A stretch of DNA of 64,000 bases from Blastomussa wellsi (Eukaryota; Cnidaria; Anthozoa; Scleractinia; Plerogyridae), in assembly GCA_947652115.1 (NCBI GenBank), contig OX393564.1, positions 2,838,621 to 2,902,620 of the forward strand, in the 5' to 3' direction. Both the position numbers and the translations under genes were made by a program. Shown in pieces: positions 1-32,039 of this stretch. Positions within the stretch are counted from its first letter, which is position 1, and each line of letters begins with the position of its first letter. The notes under the pieces are model-generated. The model did no database searches, was not told the origin of the DNA, and worked only from the letters and a program-made list of their open reading frames with translations.

Positions 1-197
1 TAAAAATCGTTGTTTGGTGCATGAAATCAAACCGTGAATTTTGTGCAACGATCATAGTTTTTGTGGAATGGATAGCTCGGGAATTCTATAGACATTTTGT
101 ACTGACACTACCTTGAAAATCAAATAGAACTCGAGTAGTTTGGCGTCGAATTAAGTTAGTTACGATACTTCGGAAACAAATTTCTGCGACATCTTAC

Positions 198-470
198 CTG
201 TACCCTCGATTTTCAATGGACCATCGAATTCCCTAAGTGAAAAGAAAACCGAAAATAACATTATAGAAGGGAATTTGCAAGAGTTTCGACAAGTTAGAGA
301 GTTATGGCAAGCCTTAATGCCAGGCGCGGGCGATAGAGATTGTCAAATACTTACACAGGGAAATTACAAGGACTTGGAATGAAATCGGATAAAATGTACT
401 GGTCTGGATAGTTCCAGGGAAATGTCTTCATTTCTGCGTCAATTTTCTCTGCAAAGTATGTGTCACCCAT
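198..470 (-). CDS. Unrecognised gene, two exons, partial at left edge
   Basis: Two exons join in frame on the minus strand. The first reads from an ATG at 470 (MGDTYFAEKIDAEMK...) to a GTAAGT donor after 355. The second covers 232 to 198, preceded by a CTTAG acceptor and followed by GTAAGA. The joined peptide has about 51 residues and contains FIPSPCNFPVEFDGPLKIEG across the junction. Continuation lies to the left of the window. The frame stays open upstream of the ATG as far as a TGA near 545, so the start is uncertain. I do not recognise the family. The good donor, acceptor and frame continuity make real exons likely; the ATG and the function are unsure. Confidence 0.5.
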
Positions 471-559
471 GTTTGCGTTTGCGAGCTTCAATGTCTCTGT
501 GCACTGGCATGGATTTTTGCAGTGGTCCCAGTTTTCAATCAATCACCGAGAACTTCCGG

Positions 560-3390
560 GTCGCTTTCATCAATAGCGCGATTGGGTTGTTATGGTTTCC
601 GGTCGCTGAAATGCCTGCGCAAAAGAGGTTTAATTGAAAAGCTTTTTGTGTTGCATTGTAATTTTCCGCTGACATATGCCATTCAAAAAGCGAACACGAA
701 AATCACAAAAAATTGCTGGCGGCGAAAATTGTTTTTAAAGTCTGTGTTTATTCCTTTTGTCGTCTCCGATGATGATTTTAATCAGTTCAAAAGGGTACAG
801 CGCATATGAGTCTTCTCTTCAATAAGCAATATTTTTAATGGCTTTTTAATTGAGTAAAATAAATAACGTGCTTTAAGGAACCCTTAGCCATTTTGTTCTT
901 CCGAAAACGGTTCCACTTCGCGAATAAAATGCATTTTTGAGCTTATTTCCGTGAACAATGGAAAGTTACAATGCCGTTTTCAAAACAAGAAGACATGTTT
1001 GCTTTAAATGGGTCAAAAAGGAGCTGGCACTTTATTAGATTTATCAAGAAACAAACGACACTTGATGCAATCTTTTCAAATTTTCTTTGTTGAATAGATG
1101 ACGCACACAATTGCCCAGAAACTCATTGACAACGCAAGTAGTTTATTTGAGTTATTGTGTTGGGCGACAAAGGTTTCATCTATGCAAATGATAGCATAGT
1201 TTTAATTGAGCAACTTTTTGAATTCAAGTTGCTGCTATGAAACCATACTCCGCTGAATGTAAATCTTAAAGTTGGTAACAAGGAAAAACATATAACGACG
1301 TTATATCAAACAAAAGATTAAGTTCGCCTCTTTTCAGCTGTAGTTAACATACTTTTTTGTTTATCTTTCAAACAGGAACTTAAATTCAGCGAACAGTGTC
1401 AAATTGATATCTTCAGTTGTGGTCGATAAAAATCTGAAATTATAAACACAGCGCATTTTTCAATTTGAAGCATTGTAACAGCTGAACCGCAAAAGTGGAG
1501 GTCCAGTGTACTTTTCTTTTGAAGTCTTGCCTCCAAAGGAATTCGTGATCAAATAAGTGTTGTTTGAATTAAAATTCAACACTCAGCAATCTTATTAGAA
1601 TGCGGAGACATCACGCCATTCAAAGTTTGAAAAACATAAATCAAAAGACAAAAAAAACTGGGGAGACAAAAGAACATTTTGCCTACAGCTGTGCACATGA
1701 GTCCCAGCCAGTAAAATTGGAAAAATATGTGCCATGTATCTGCTGCAGTAATGCTGCAACAGAACGCCATTCACAGTGTCCATTTTAGTCCATTTTGTAA
1801 TATTGGCATCGCACCTCCGATGTTTGTTTGACCCGGGAGCCAATGCATTAAAGTCACTAAATACTGCTTCGCTACTGTGCAAAAGGCTAATTTTTTTCAC
1901 CATTTACTGATGTTCCTTGCATTGTATTTTCTATATCCAAAGGTTTCAACAATAAGCCATTCAGTTTATACCCGGCTCACGAAGAACGTTAAGCACGTCT
2001 GTTCAAAGCGATCAAATGAACCCCTCATTTCCACGAAGATGGGTGTGTGGCATTTCCCGATCGCTTCAGCAGGCCTTGGGCGTTGCAGGACTGGCCGCAC
2101 AACTCCCAGTTCTAATATAATTTCAGGTTTTCAGGATTATCGTTTAAACACGATCACTGGAAGGAAGTAGCAAATAGTGTCTTGAAGTACTTGGTAATAC
2201 AGCTGATGGTTAAAAAGACCGACTGCTAATTAACAATACAATGGAAGCTCTAAGGTGTTTGCTCAAAAAGATCTACGCCACAAGATTTAACGGCGACAAG
2301 GCATTGGATCAATGTAAGGTGGGACAAACGCGCGTAAAACTTTTTCTACTAATTTTATGTTTTCAAAGAAAAGTCCGTGATCGATCGGGCTCCTTGTACC
2401 AGCTTTATGGTTTCACGGTGCCGACAAAAATACTAACAGTGGGTGGCACTAATTAAACTTCAAAGTTTTCGCTGCTTGATTCATTTAAAGTAGCTTATGC
2501 ATTTGCCTTGCATTGTCGAGCATCAGTTTGCTTGGCAAGAGCTCGACATTATAGGGGATGGGTGGATGAGGTCAAATTTATACGCCTTCGTTGCCATAAT
2601 AAAACTCTTTAAGCATCTGATACTAAATAAGAAAAAACGTTTTGCGGTGAAATTACGTCAGACATCTTGCACGCTTTATAATTAAAAATCTGAAGGAGAG
2701 ACTTTCTCCTAGATTCCCATGCCACCTTGCACAAGCAAAGCTACTATACTTTCTCCCATCCCCTCCCCACTTCTAAACCGATAGTGACGTCAATTTCGCG
2801 CACGTGCCCCCGTTTCAGCGCTGGGCCCAGCATGCATGATATAAACTTGTTTACCGTGGGAAATGATAAGTTAAACTTCCTTTACAGATAAAAGGAAATA
2901 GACTTCATTCATACTGTGCCAAGCAGTGTTCTATTAATTGAGTGTTTCCTTTTGAAGTCGATTATACCGTCTATCCTAACTGAGTGAAAACAACGAAACC
3001 CTTTTCAGTTAATAGTTTTAGCACTGAAGTCACAGCTAATATGATTTAGAAATATGATTTAGACGACAAAGAATATTTATATAAGAGAGGTCGACATATA
3101 CTGTCAAACTTAAAGGCGAGTAGAGTTCTGCCGCATATAATACACTTGTCCTCAGCGAAATTGCATTTAGAATCAATGCACAGAAAATTACTTCTTAAGA
3201 TTGTATTGAATAATCTCATTACCCACACAGCGTTAGTTTGACCAAAGTACCCCTTCTTGAACTCCGTACAACTATACTGACGTGTCACTCCAGAAAGTTT
3301 GTCCCCAGACTCCTTCGCGTATGTGACGTGATAATGTCGAAAGTCTAAGCACTGGGGTCGAGATTGACAAACTTCCAATCGCGTCCCCAG
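560..3390. other. Intergenic stretch with no supported gene
   Basis: AT-rich DNA. All open frames are short and lack splice-site support or recognisable protein similarity. No known repeat was identified here. Confidence 0.5.
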
Positions 3391-3394
3391 ACTG

Positions 3395-3905
3395 GCCAAG
3401 AGCCCGCATTCTTTCGGTCAGCAACAAGAACACGGACTCTGGACAGGACCGATCCCTGAAATCCGCATTTCACTGATTTTCGGCCGTTCTACGCAGACTC
3501 AAAATTTGCTCGTTTGATCTCCCGGTGTTGGAGACCGGCCAGGGTCTCGATCCTACGCCTGTCGTAGACCAGAAGGATCGCGGGCTCTGTGGACGACAAT
3601 GGCGTTCTGGGTGCTGACCAAAAGAAAAGCCGGCTCGAAGATAGCGCATGCGTAATGCGGTTGTAGCGAGCTGGAGTCTCTACCTCTCTACCGACTCATG
3701 GCCGCCCCCAGATTGTGAGCATACGCAGAGTAATCATTCTGTAATTTTCAGCTAATCAAATAGGTCAGATTTGACAGTGAGTCCGATCCTTGAATCACGG
3801 ACTTCCAGTGTTGTGGGCGACCGGAGGTCTCGATCCCTGGCGCAGACCAGAAAGATCGTGCCTCTGTGGACGAGAACGGAGTCTCCACGAGACGAAGAGC
3901 CCACC
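3395..3905. repeat. Degenerate inverted-repeat (MITE-like) element, family M1
   Basis: Contains phrases such as TTTCGGTCAGCAACAAGAAC, 'caaataggtcagatttgacagtgagtcc' in part, and repeated 'ggtctcgatcc' with 'agaccagaaagatcg', which recur in more intact form at 19915-20150 and 36145-36412. It looks like an old, perhaps nested, copy. Boundaries are approximate. Confidence 0.4.
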
Positions 3906-4065
3906 GCCCGTCTTAAAAGGCTTTATTGTCTAACAGATTCTTGACGAAGACATTTTTTTATTCAGAAGTGGAGCCCAAATTGTCTCACGCGACTTTCCCG
4001 TGCTCGTTCGGGATTGTCTATATATTTTTATCCGCCGAGCTCGCTGGTATCACTTCAATCGACTT

Positions 4066-4310
4066 CGTTGCTAGGAGGCGAACGTGGCCTTGTGGTCACT
4101 GGTTCAAGTCCTCGCTCTCCTCTCTACCACTAAAACTGATTTTCCTTCGGTGGTTCGTGAATTCAACTCGTCCACGCTTTGTAAATAGTCAACTTCTCTG
4201 CCTCCTGCCAGTTAGGATTTACAACAACTTGCTGTTAAATTTGCAATATTTTTTTCCTTATTTACCAAAATGTAGTGCTAAATACATCGACACTGAAATA
4301 AAGTGAATTG
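4066..4310 (+). repeat. tRNA-derived SINE, family B, copy 1
   Basis: The head resembles a tRNA A box (CGTGGCCTTGTGGTCA) followed by a B box-like GGTTCAAGTCC. The body shares 'cacgctttgtaaatagtcaa' and 'ctgcctcctgccagt' with the copies at 24600 and 62319, and it ends in the shared 'aaatacatcgacactgaaat'. The 126-residue open frame over it is a by-product of the repeat. Confidence 0.7.
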
Positions 4311-4734
4311 TTTTCCCCTCGTGCTCGATTTTGTTGGTTTGTGTTGGCACTGCACTGATTAAAACGATTTCGGCGAGTTTTGAGGGCACTTGAATCACAG
4401 GTAACCCAAGCTCCTTTGGAAACCATCAACATGAAATCCATCCATATATAATCGCGGTGCAGGCCTATCTTTTCTGAGTTTTCACGACAAACAATACAAC
4501 AGCATAAGTAAACATATTTTTAATTATCATTTTCCATTCCTATTTTATTACGACATTTATTTTTTAGATTATTGTTACAGTAATAATAAATCTATTATAC
4601 AAACTATTTTTCTTTTCAAATAACGTATGCTCCTTAATTAATAGAAAATATATTACTTTTCTTTTTAAAATGTAACGCCTAATGAAGTTTCAAAAAATCT
4701 TCCAAAAACGAAATGTACAATTCTTTATGATGTA

Positions 4735-5095
4735 GCGTAGCCGAGTGGTTTAGGGAGCGAGGCTAGTTTTTCGATGGCGACCCCCGGAGGTTTCGGGTTC
4801 ACTACGGTAGGACAAATCCTCGGTCACGCCTTGTAAATAACAAACTCACGGGTCTGCCTGGGATTTTTAACTATTGTGGGAGGCGTGTTCTTGGACACTT
4901 TACACTCACAGTGCCTCTCTTCACCCAGGTGCATAAATGGGAACCGACGAATTTACTGCTGGGGGGTAACCCTGCAGTGGACTAGCATCTCATCAAGGGG
5001 GGAGAGTAGAAATACTCTCTGTCGCTTCATGCTACAGAAACCGGGATAAGCTTCGGCCTAATATGCCACTAGGCCCGAATGCAGACTTAACCTAT
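4735..5095 (+). repeat. Chimeric SINE: family B head with family A tail
   Basis: The first part has the tRNA-Ser-like head (GTAGCCGAGTGGTTTAGGG) and family B body (cctcggtcacgccttgtaaa). It then switches to family A sequence (CACTCACAGTGCCTCTCTTC, 'ataaatgggaaccgacgaat', AATACTCTCTGTCGCTTCAT) through to 'gcagacttaacct'. The switch falls near 4880-4900. Confidence 0.65.
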
Positions 5096-5109
5096 CATTA
5101 AAATTTCCA

Positions 5110-5215
5110 ATTAATTTTAGCAATTTGAATAAAGAAGCCCGAAAAACATCAGGGCTACGACGGATTTCAAACCCGTGACATCCGCGAATTCTGGTGCGAT
5201 GCTCCACAAACTTTA
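5110..5215 (-). repeat. tRNA-like SINE fragment, minus strand
   Basis: On the minus strand it has a B box-like GGGTTTGAAATCCG and a 'gatgtcacggg' context, similar to the element at 20570-20700. No intact cloverleaf. Confidence 0.4.
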
Positions 5216-6354
5216 CGCTATGTTACGCTTGTTCATTTAAAATATTTGTTTCCTCTGTTTCAGAGACCCTGAAAACTAGCTAAGCTTAGTGCTTATGAAG
5301 AAAAGTGCATGACAACTATAAATTTACAATTAAACGGAATGGGACCGGTCCAAGTACAAACTGAAATAAATTTACAAAATAGTTTGCGAGTATTTCGGAA
5401 ACCCGTCAAGTGCTCCGACGGAGATTTGCCAAAGCTGCTACGTACTTGCCCATCCGACTGAGTCATCGGATATATGTTTTTAGCAACAAACTTTGCTTGG
5501 CAAAGAAATTTTCAGGAAAGTTTGTTAAATGGTAAGTGAGCCCCATCTTTTGGCGTAACTGTTTTTTCCTATTCTCCTTTTTTAAGGTACTTCCTAATGA
5601 ATCAGAATACATAGTCTTCCCGCCCGAGAGAACGCCTAACACTTCAGGCTACAAAATACAGAGCGTCATTATCAATCTCTTTTGAAAGACAACTATAGAC
5701 TTCAGAGAGATTTTTCTTTTATCGTCTCCACATTTGAAATTTGCGACTTCGTCCACCAAGCTCCAGAACTGATACAAATGAATCACGTTGTCATTTGCAT
5801 ACGCTTTTTTTGCTCATTACTTCTCGAGATGACCTTCCATTGTAAATCACGTTTATGCGGGTGAACAGCCATGTACAACACAGACGCAAAATAAACATAA
5901 CTCATCAACATCTGCAACAGAATATAAAAACACACAAATCGCTAGTAACATTGCATCACATTGTGCCTGGACGCATTTACCTAGCAAGATGGAAAATACG
6001 TCCATAGATAAACGCGGAAAATAAATTCCAATTAAGATTGTCGACATCTCTAGCAAAATAGTATTATCAGATGACTCTTCAATAGGCCACTTCAGAAAAT
6101 ACCATGATAATACTCTTCGTTTGTCCGCAAAATTTTGCATAAGCATTGTTTTTGTTTTCTCTCTGGACCATAAGAAACTGGAAACAATGCTTATGCAATG
6201 CTTATGCTTATGCAGGCCGAAGTGGCCTGTTATTATTTATTATGGTGACCATAAATGCACACATAAGAAAACAATAAATTCCAGTAAGCACCTGCGTGGA
6301 GGAGATGAGCTGCGCTGACCAGAAATCTGGAAGAATGTTTGAACTTCCTGCAAA

Positions 6355-6419
6355 ATAAAATGATAATTATAATCATGATAATGATAATGATAATAATAAT
6401 GATGATGATGGTGGTGATA

Positions 6420-6450
<31 letters not shown>

Positions 6451-6451
6451 C

Positions 6452-6482
<31 letters not shown>

Positions 6483-6545
6483 GTGATGATATTGATAACG
6501 ATAATGATAATCATAATTATAATGATAATGATGATAATAATAAAA
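6355..6545. repeat. ATG/GAT-type microsatellite
   Basis: About 190 bp of imperfect trinucleotide repeat (GATGATGATG...) flanked by ATAATG/AATAATG variants. It gives poly-Met and poly-Ile open frames on opposite strands; neither is a gene. Confidence 0.95.
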
Positions 6546-7164
6546 ACTTCAAAGAAATGTGAAGTGAATTTTGACTCATGAAGAACAAGGTTTTCCCTTG
6601 GCTTTCACAATGCTCTTGGCACACCTGTTGTAGGAAGTGTGTACTTTCATCAAGATTGTCCTTCTGAAAATCCTTATGTCAGAAATTCGACAGAGACGGC
6701 AGAAGCCAGGGTTAAGTACCTCCTTAATCTTTTAATTAGTGGAATTCAAATACTTTTAAACTTTTTAGCCCTTTTGGATTAAGCTTTCTTACCTTTAATT
6801 AAGGGGGAAGACCCTATGGACGACTTCTAACCATCATATCTTGGGTTCCCTTTCAATGCGGGGATTAGTTTTTTGCTTGTTCTATTGGAGGCTGCTTTCA
6901 CTTTTGGTAGTAGCGTGACCATATTTGGAAAGTCAAATGACCAGAAGACACAAATGCAAAAAACTCGCAAAACTTACATCTTTTTCAGATAAAAACCAAA
7001 GCCACTGGATAGAGTGCATTCAAATGCAAGATCTGTAGTACACTAGTAACAGATTTGTTGAAATTCATAATAATGAAAAAGTTTTTGATGACATAGCAAT
7101 TTTTAACAATCATGATTCTCCACAACAGTGGACATTAAATGCTTAGCTATGAAGTTAAAAGTAA

Positions 7165-7475
7165 CCTAACTTCATTCCAGAGATATAAATTCACGTTTTT
7201 GTATTATGCAAATTAGATAAGTTGATGGGGTCAAAACACAAAATGACAAATTTCTCTGCAAATAATACAGCATTTACGTAGTTGAAACGTGGCACTATTA
7301 TTGCACCCCAAGATATACACCACTTATGGCATCATCAGTTATCTAATTTGCATAATACAAAAACACGAATGTCTGGAGCAAAAGAAGTTGTTACAAAAAG
7401 GAAAACACAATTCTTCCTCACTTTGAAAGGGCTTTAAAATAAGCGTAAGTTGATTTTTACTTCATAGGCATCGCC
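7165..7475. repeat. Inverted-repeat element at the 3' end of the membrane-protein gene
   Basis: The left arm around 7190-7220 (TTTTTGTATTATGCAAATTA) is the reverse complement of the right arm around 7339-7366 (TAATTTGCATAATACAAAAA). The flank at 7395-7470 (AATTCTTCCTCACTTTGAAA, then GTTGATTTTTACTTCA) recurs in reverse orientation at 22380-22455 inside OPA1. Confidence 0.7.
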
Positions 7476-10400
7476 TCATGCAGTGATTCCTAGTGAAGAT
7501 AACATAAGAAAAACAAGCGTGTTTAATTGTTCTTTATATTGTTATGCTTGTGCTTATGCACTTATAGCTAAACTAATTACTGTAGATACATTGTCAACAG
7601 ACTGTACTCACCACACAAAGTTCCAGTTGAAATGGAGAAAACAGTCATCTTGAAAAATACTAATGGTGTTTGAAATGCATCCTTGTCCACCGACATGTTT
7701 TGAAATGCATGAGACTATAACGGAAAATATAACGGATCTATTTTTAAAGAAAACAATACAGTATACTCATTCTGCCAGTCAAATATAGGGGGCAGTGTGG
7801 CCAAGTGGTCAGAACATAAATAAATACTGTTTTACCTACATCAAATTTGTAGACCAATGTATAAAGCCCTGCATACAGAAGTGTCGTCGAAAGGAATGAC
7901 TGACCAAGGAATGACTTTGTAACTGTTTGATGCATAATTTGCTTTGTCAGTTTAACTGCAATAGATGAGAGAAGAGAATTGTTTTATGAAATAATCACAG
8001 GAAGGTAGTCGTGATGGCAGAGTAACATAAGCAATTATAGTAACTTAACTTGAAGAGATTTTTGGTCAAGTGCATGAGTTCAGCAGGGGGGAGTGGTGGC
8101 CTTATGCACCTATCAATGTAAATCCTGCAGAGGGGGGGGGAGTGCAGGCATAGGTGGGGGATTTGACAGTAGTTATCATCCCGTATTGGGGACTTTTGAC
8201 CATTTAATTGGCATTTGTAGCAACAATTTATTGACTTTTAGTGACTCTTATGACCATCTACAATTGCCCTGGGGCAGGGCAATTGAACAGAAAATCTCAG
8301 CTCAGTTCTGGCTATATATAATATAAACTTGAAATTAAATACTCTGGCTTAATCTGACTATAAATATTCAACTATCTAAAGCTTGGTTTTCACTAGCGAT
8401 GGAGTCAGGTCGGAATCGTAAATGGAATCATAAGAATGATTACGATCTAGTGGAAATCAAAAATCAGAGTCATATATAAGCGGAGTGATAACCACAATGT
8501 CATCGGAGTCGGAAGAATTGGATTGGATCTAATAAAAACTAAATTATCAGAGTTGCAAGCAGAAGCAGAAGAACAAACTAATCACATTGCTAATTTCGGG
8601 TTCCGAGTACTCCCTTTCTGCATGCGACTCTGACAATCTAGTTTTCAGCAGATCGTAATTAAGCTCCGGAGCCATAAGTGGAATCGGAATTCTGCTTATG
8701 ACTCTGTCAATATGTGATTATCACTAAATCTTAATGCTTGTGACTCCTCAGGCCAGAAAAATAGTCACTACCCTCCCCTACGATGCTAACTTACTTGTTG
8801 TAAAGAACACCAAAATAAGATTTGCTGCCTGAAAAACCACAATTACAATGATGCTCTGTGGAAAAAAATGATTTATTGTGAATTGGATTTTACATGTTAA
8901 ATGGCAATCTTTTAGTGGGAGAGGTGCAGTGGCCTAATGGTTAGTGCGCTGGACTCCGGATCGGATGGTCCGGGCTCGAGCCTCTAGCCAGGGCACTGCG
9001 TTGTGTTCTTGGGCAAGACACTTTACTCTCACAGTGCCTCTCTTCACCCAGGTGTATAAATGGGTACCGGCGAATTTACTGCTGGAGGGTAACCCTGTGA
9101 TTGACTAGCATCCCATCCAGGGGGAGTAGAAATACTCTCTGTCTCTTTGTGCTACAGAAACCGGGATAAGCTCCGGCCTGATGAACCACTTGGCCCAAAT
9201 GCAGACTTTACCTACATGTACCTTACTGTTTACTAACTTAGTAAATGTGACTAAAGGAATTGTAATCTACATGGTCAGCAATTGTTAGCAATGATTGAGA
9301 CTGCATGGGGTCTGTGTTCTCAACTCAGCTGAAATGGTTAGAAATCTGAGATTGATTATAGAAACTGATCAATTAAACTTACCGCCAAAAATATGGTTTT
9401 CCCTTCCTTGCCTCCCTTAGACCGGCTCTCAAAAGCTTCAACAATACTCACGGCAGCAATATTCAGGACCTGCAGATTAAATCAAACTAGTCTGACATAT
9501 AAATTTCCAAATGTTTCTTGAGTAAGTCACTTGCATGCCAGATTGACCTTCAAGTAATGTGAATATAACTTATCTCAAGAGAAACGAGACGAGTCTCAAG
9601 AGAAACGAGACGCGAAACGTTGGTAACTTACATTTGAGCGGTTCTGTACTTGTCAAAGCACAGTAATGTTAACATACATGTACTAGTACATTTAGGCATG
9701 TACATAACAAAATAATATAGTCTAAATTATATACTACTAAAAAGCCGTGAAAATTAAAGAGAGTACATCACATTTGTACACCCCCTGTGGACATAAAGAA
9801 GGGGGACAGGCAGGTGGGAGCCAGGGAGAATAGGAGAATGGGGGGATATGGGAGGCTGGAATAGAAAGGGATGAAAGTCTTAGTGGCAGGTTCAGATACC
9901 CCTAACCCCTTTCCCCCCACCACTACAACAGAAGTAATGACCAAAAAACAAAGAAGACTTAAAAAAAGAGAAAATTGAAAAATACATCATACCTGCCAGA
10001 AAACTGTTAGCACCAAGAGGTTGTTTGTAACAAATTTTGGTATCCTGTAGTTGCTGCTAAAAACATGCAATTTTAATACAAGGCTGAAACAAAACTCCAC
10101 ACAACATCACGAAGTGCACTCAAAGTATAGGTAGCAGAAATCATAAATCACGCCAGGAATTCAGTAACCCCCCCCCCCCCCCCTTGTCTTGTCCAGTTTT
10201 GGTCATGAATATGCCCCATTCTTTTACATTATTTTGAACTAGATCGGTATGGTAGGCGGATGTGTCAGGGGGCGGGGTCTGCAACCCCCCAACTCAAACT
10301 TTTTGGGCAGCAAGAGAAATTTGGGCAAGGCAAATTGGGAGAATATTTTGGGCAAACGGTTAACCCCCCCCCCCTCCCCTGGCAAAAAGTTGACTGTACG

Positions 10401-10923
10401 CCTGTGCCCAGCTCGCAAAATTGTATTCAGCGCAGTTGAATTTCTAAAAGTCCTCCCTGGAAAACGTTTTACGTAGCGCAGTTTCTACCTACTTTGAGTG
10501 CCATGATAATATGGTACCTGAAAGCCGGTAACACCACTGAACACCCAAAATACCCCAACCACATCACAACCTGTTACATGACTGCTACATGACCCAGACT
10601 CACCGTCGTCTCATAGTTAAATGTTCTAACTCCACTGAGTTCATTCCAACCTGCCTGAGCAAGTCTCTCGTCGTGTCAAGAGCAGTTAGCAGCTCATCAA
10701 GTTGTTCTCGACTTATCGTCACGACTGGATCGTCTCTAGTCAGGGGATTGTTATTTTCTCTTTCCGTGCTTGTTCCGCTGAAAGCATCAGCTCGCATGCC
10801 CAGTTGATCAGCAAGCGCTGTAAGTTGGGAATCCGTGCTATTTTCTTGAGGTGGTTGAAGTTCGTTTATTGCGTAAATCCTCTCTGGATCTGCGAGGAGG
10901 GGAGTTCTGGTATTTGCAGACAT
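7476..10923 (-). CDS. Putative multi-pass membrane protein, seven exons
   Basis: Exons on the minus strand: 10923-10604, 10056-9993, 9469-9383, 8855-8795, 7955-7836, 7659-7612 and 7489-7476. All have GT donors and AG acceptors, and together make 714 nt, 237 residues. The start is the ATG giving MSANTRTPLLADPERIY; the open frame continues upstream without another ATG. Residues 1-105 are polar and contain a possible dileucine sorting signal (TPLLAD). Then come hydrophobic stretches: NNLLVLTVFWQVLNIAAVSI, FLASIIVIVVFQAANLILVF, SFLSTTLLYAGLYTLVY and VVFFKMTVFSISTGTLCG. The last two resemble the layout of a channel outer helix plus pore helix, but no canonical selectivity filter follows, so that is only a suggestion. 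The final exon (four codons, then TGA) is the weakest, and the true 3' end may lie further left. I do not recognise the family. It is divergent to OPA1. Confidence 0.65.
8385..8735. repeat. Possible MITE-like repeat in an intron
   Basis: Imperfectly mirrored motifs: 'ttggttttcactagcgatgg', GATTACGATCTAGTGG and 'ggagtcggaag' against 'ctagttttcagcagatcgta' and 'gtgattatcactaaatctta'. Typical of an old inverted-repeat element in the membrane-protein gene intron. Confidence 0.35.
8916..9225 (+). repeat. tRNA-derived SINE, family A, full-length copy
   Basis: The head is GCAGTGGCCTAATGGTTAGT (A box) and CCGGGCTCGAGCC (B box). The body is 'cactgcgttgtgttcttggg', CACTCACAGTGCCTCTCTTC and ATAAATGGGTACCGGCGAAT. 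The tail is GAAATACTCTCTGTCTC, 'accgggataagctccggcct' and 'gcagactttacct'. It is the cleanest copy of the family in the window and lies in an intron of the membrane-protein gene, opposite to its transcription. Confidence 0.85.
10152..10183. repeat. Poly-C tract
   Basis: A run of about 20 cytosines near 10169-10183. Similar homopolymer runs sit at 32115 and 48247 (G) and near 38096. Confidence 0.8.
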
Positions 10924-11183
10924 CTCAGCAAAGTCAACCACCAGCTTTGCGTGTCAAACGAATTAAGGAAGTGTAAAAGTGTTGAGAAATGTTCATACCG
11001 ACGAGGAAGACTGGTGACAATATCATGCCATTCCCATCATGCACTCGAATTCGCTTTCACTTGCAAACATGGCGGCTGTTTTGGGGTTAATATCTTGGAA
11101 TTTGTAGTCTCCCTACAGTTGATGCAATATGCCGATGCATTCAAAATACCAGGATTGTTTTCTATACTAACCAAACGCTCATA
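10924..11183. promoter_or_regulatory. Shared head-to-head promoter region
   Basis: Only 260 bp separate the ATG of the minus-strand membrane-protein gene from the ATG of OPA1, so both 5' UTRs and both core promoters must share this segment unless upstream non-coding exons exist. No TATA box is evident on either side, which fits a housekeeping bidirectional promoter. Confidence 0.55.
11069..11107 (+). other. uORF 1 upstream of OPA1
   Basis: ATG in a favourable context (AAACATGGCG) followed by 12 codons (MAAVLGLISWNL) and TAG. It is a real uORF only if the OPA1 transcription start lies to its left. Confidence 0.4.

Positions 11184-11184
<1 letters not shown>
11122..11184 (+). other. uORF 2 overlapping the OPA1 start (TAATG)
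   Basis: A 20-codon ORF beginning MQYADAFKIPG ends in a TAA whose last A is the first base of the OPA1 ATG. Such an overlap could allow reinitiation. No transcript evidence is available. Confidence 0.4.
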
Positions 11185-31731
<20,547 letters not shown>

Positions 31732-32030
31732 CGTTGACGCGAGGAGTGTACGACCCATGACAAAAATAATCAAACTTTTCTAAGTTGGTGCCTTCTTTCC
31801 GCGGTGATTCTGCGTAGCATCACGCTGTGAAGACCGACTGGTGCGTTTTGCGGACAATATCGACGTATTGTAGATGACAAATTATTAGAACAATTACTAG
31901 TTCGCCTTGTGTAAATTTGCTCAGCCTTTGTCTACGATTATGTATCTGAAGGAGGATTTGCTCAGACATCGTATCGCATAACTGGGTGTAATTTAGAATA
32001 TATGAAATGCTTCCCACTGGAAAAGTATTC

Positions 32031-32036
32031 AATAAA
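32031..32036 (+). terminator. Candidate polyadenylation signal for OPA1
   Basis: AATAAA about 300 bp past the OPA1 stop codon. Confidence 0.4.
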
Positions 32037-32039
32037 GAG

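Noticed and set aside
3926..4306. A 126-residue protein gene
   Set aside because: It lies on a family B SINE and flanking repeat; no splice or family support.
6233..6581. Poly-Ile and poly-Met proteins
   Set aside because: Translations of a trinucleotide microsatellite on both strands.
10600..10941. Start of the membrane protein at a GTG at 10941
   Set aside because: A eukaryotic nuclear gene should start at ATG; the first ATG in the frame is at 10923.
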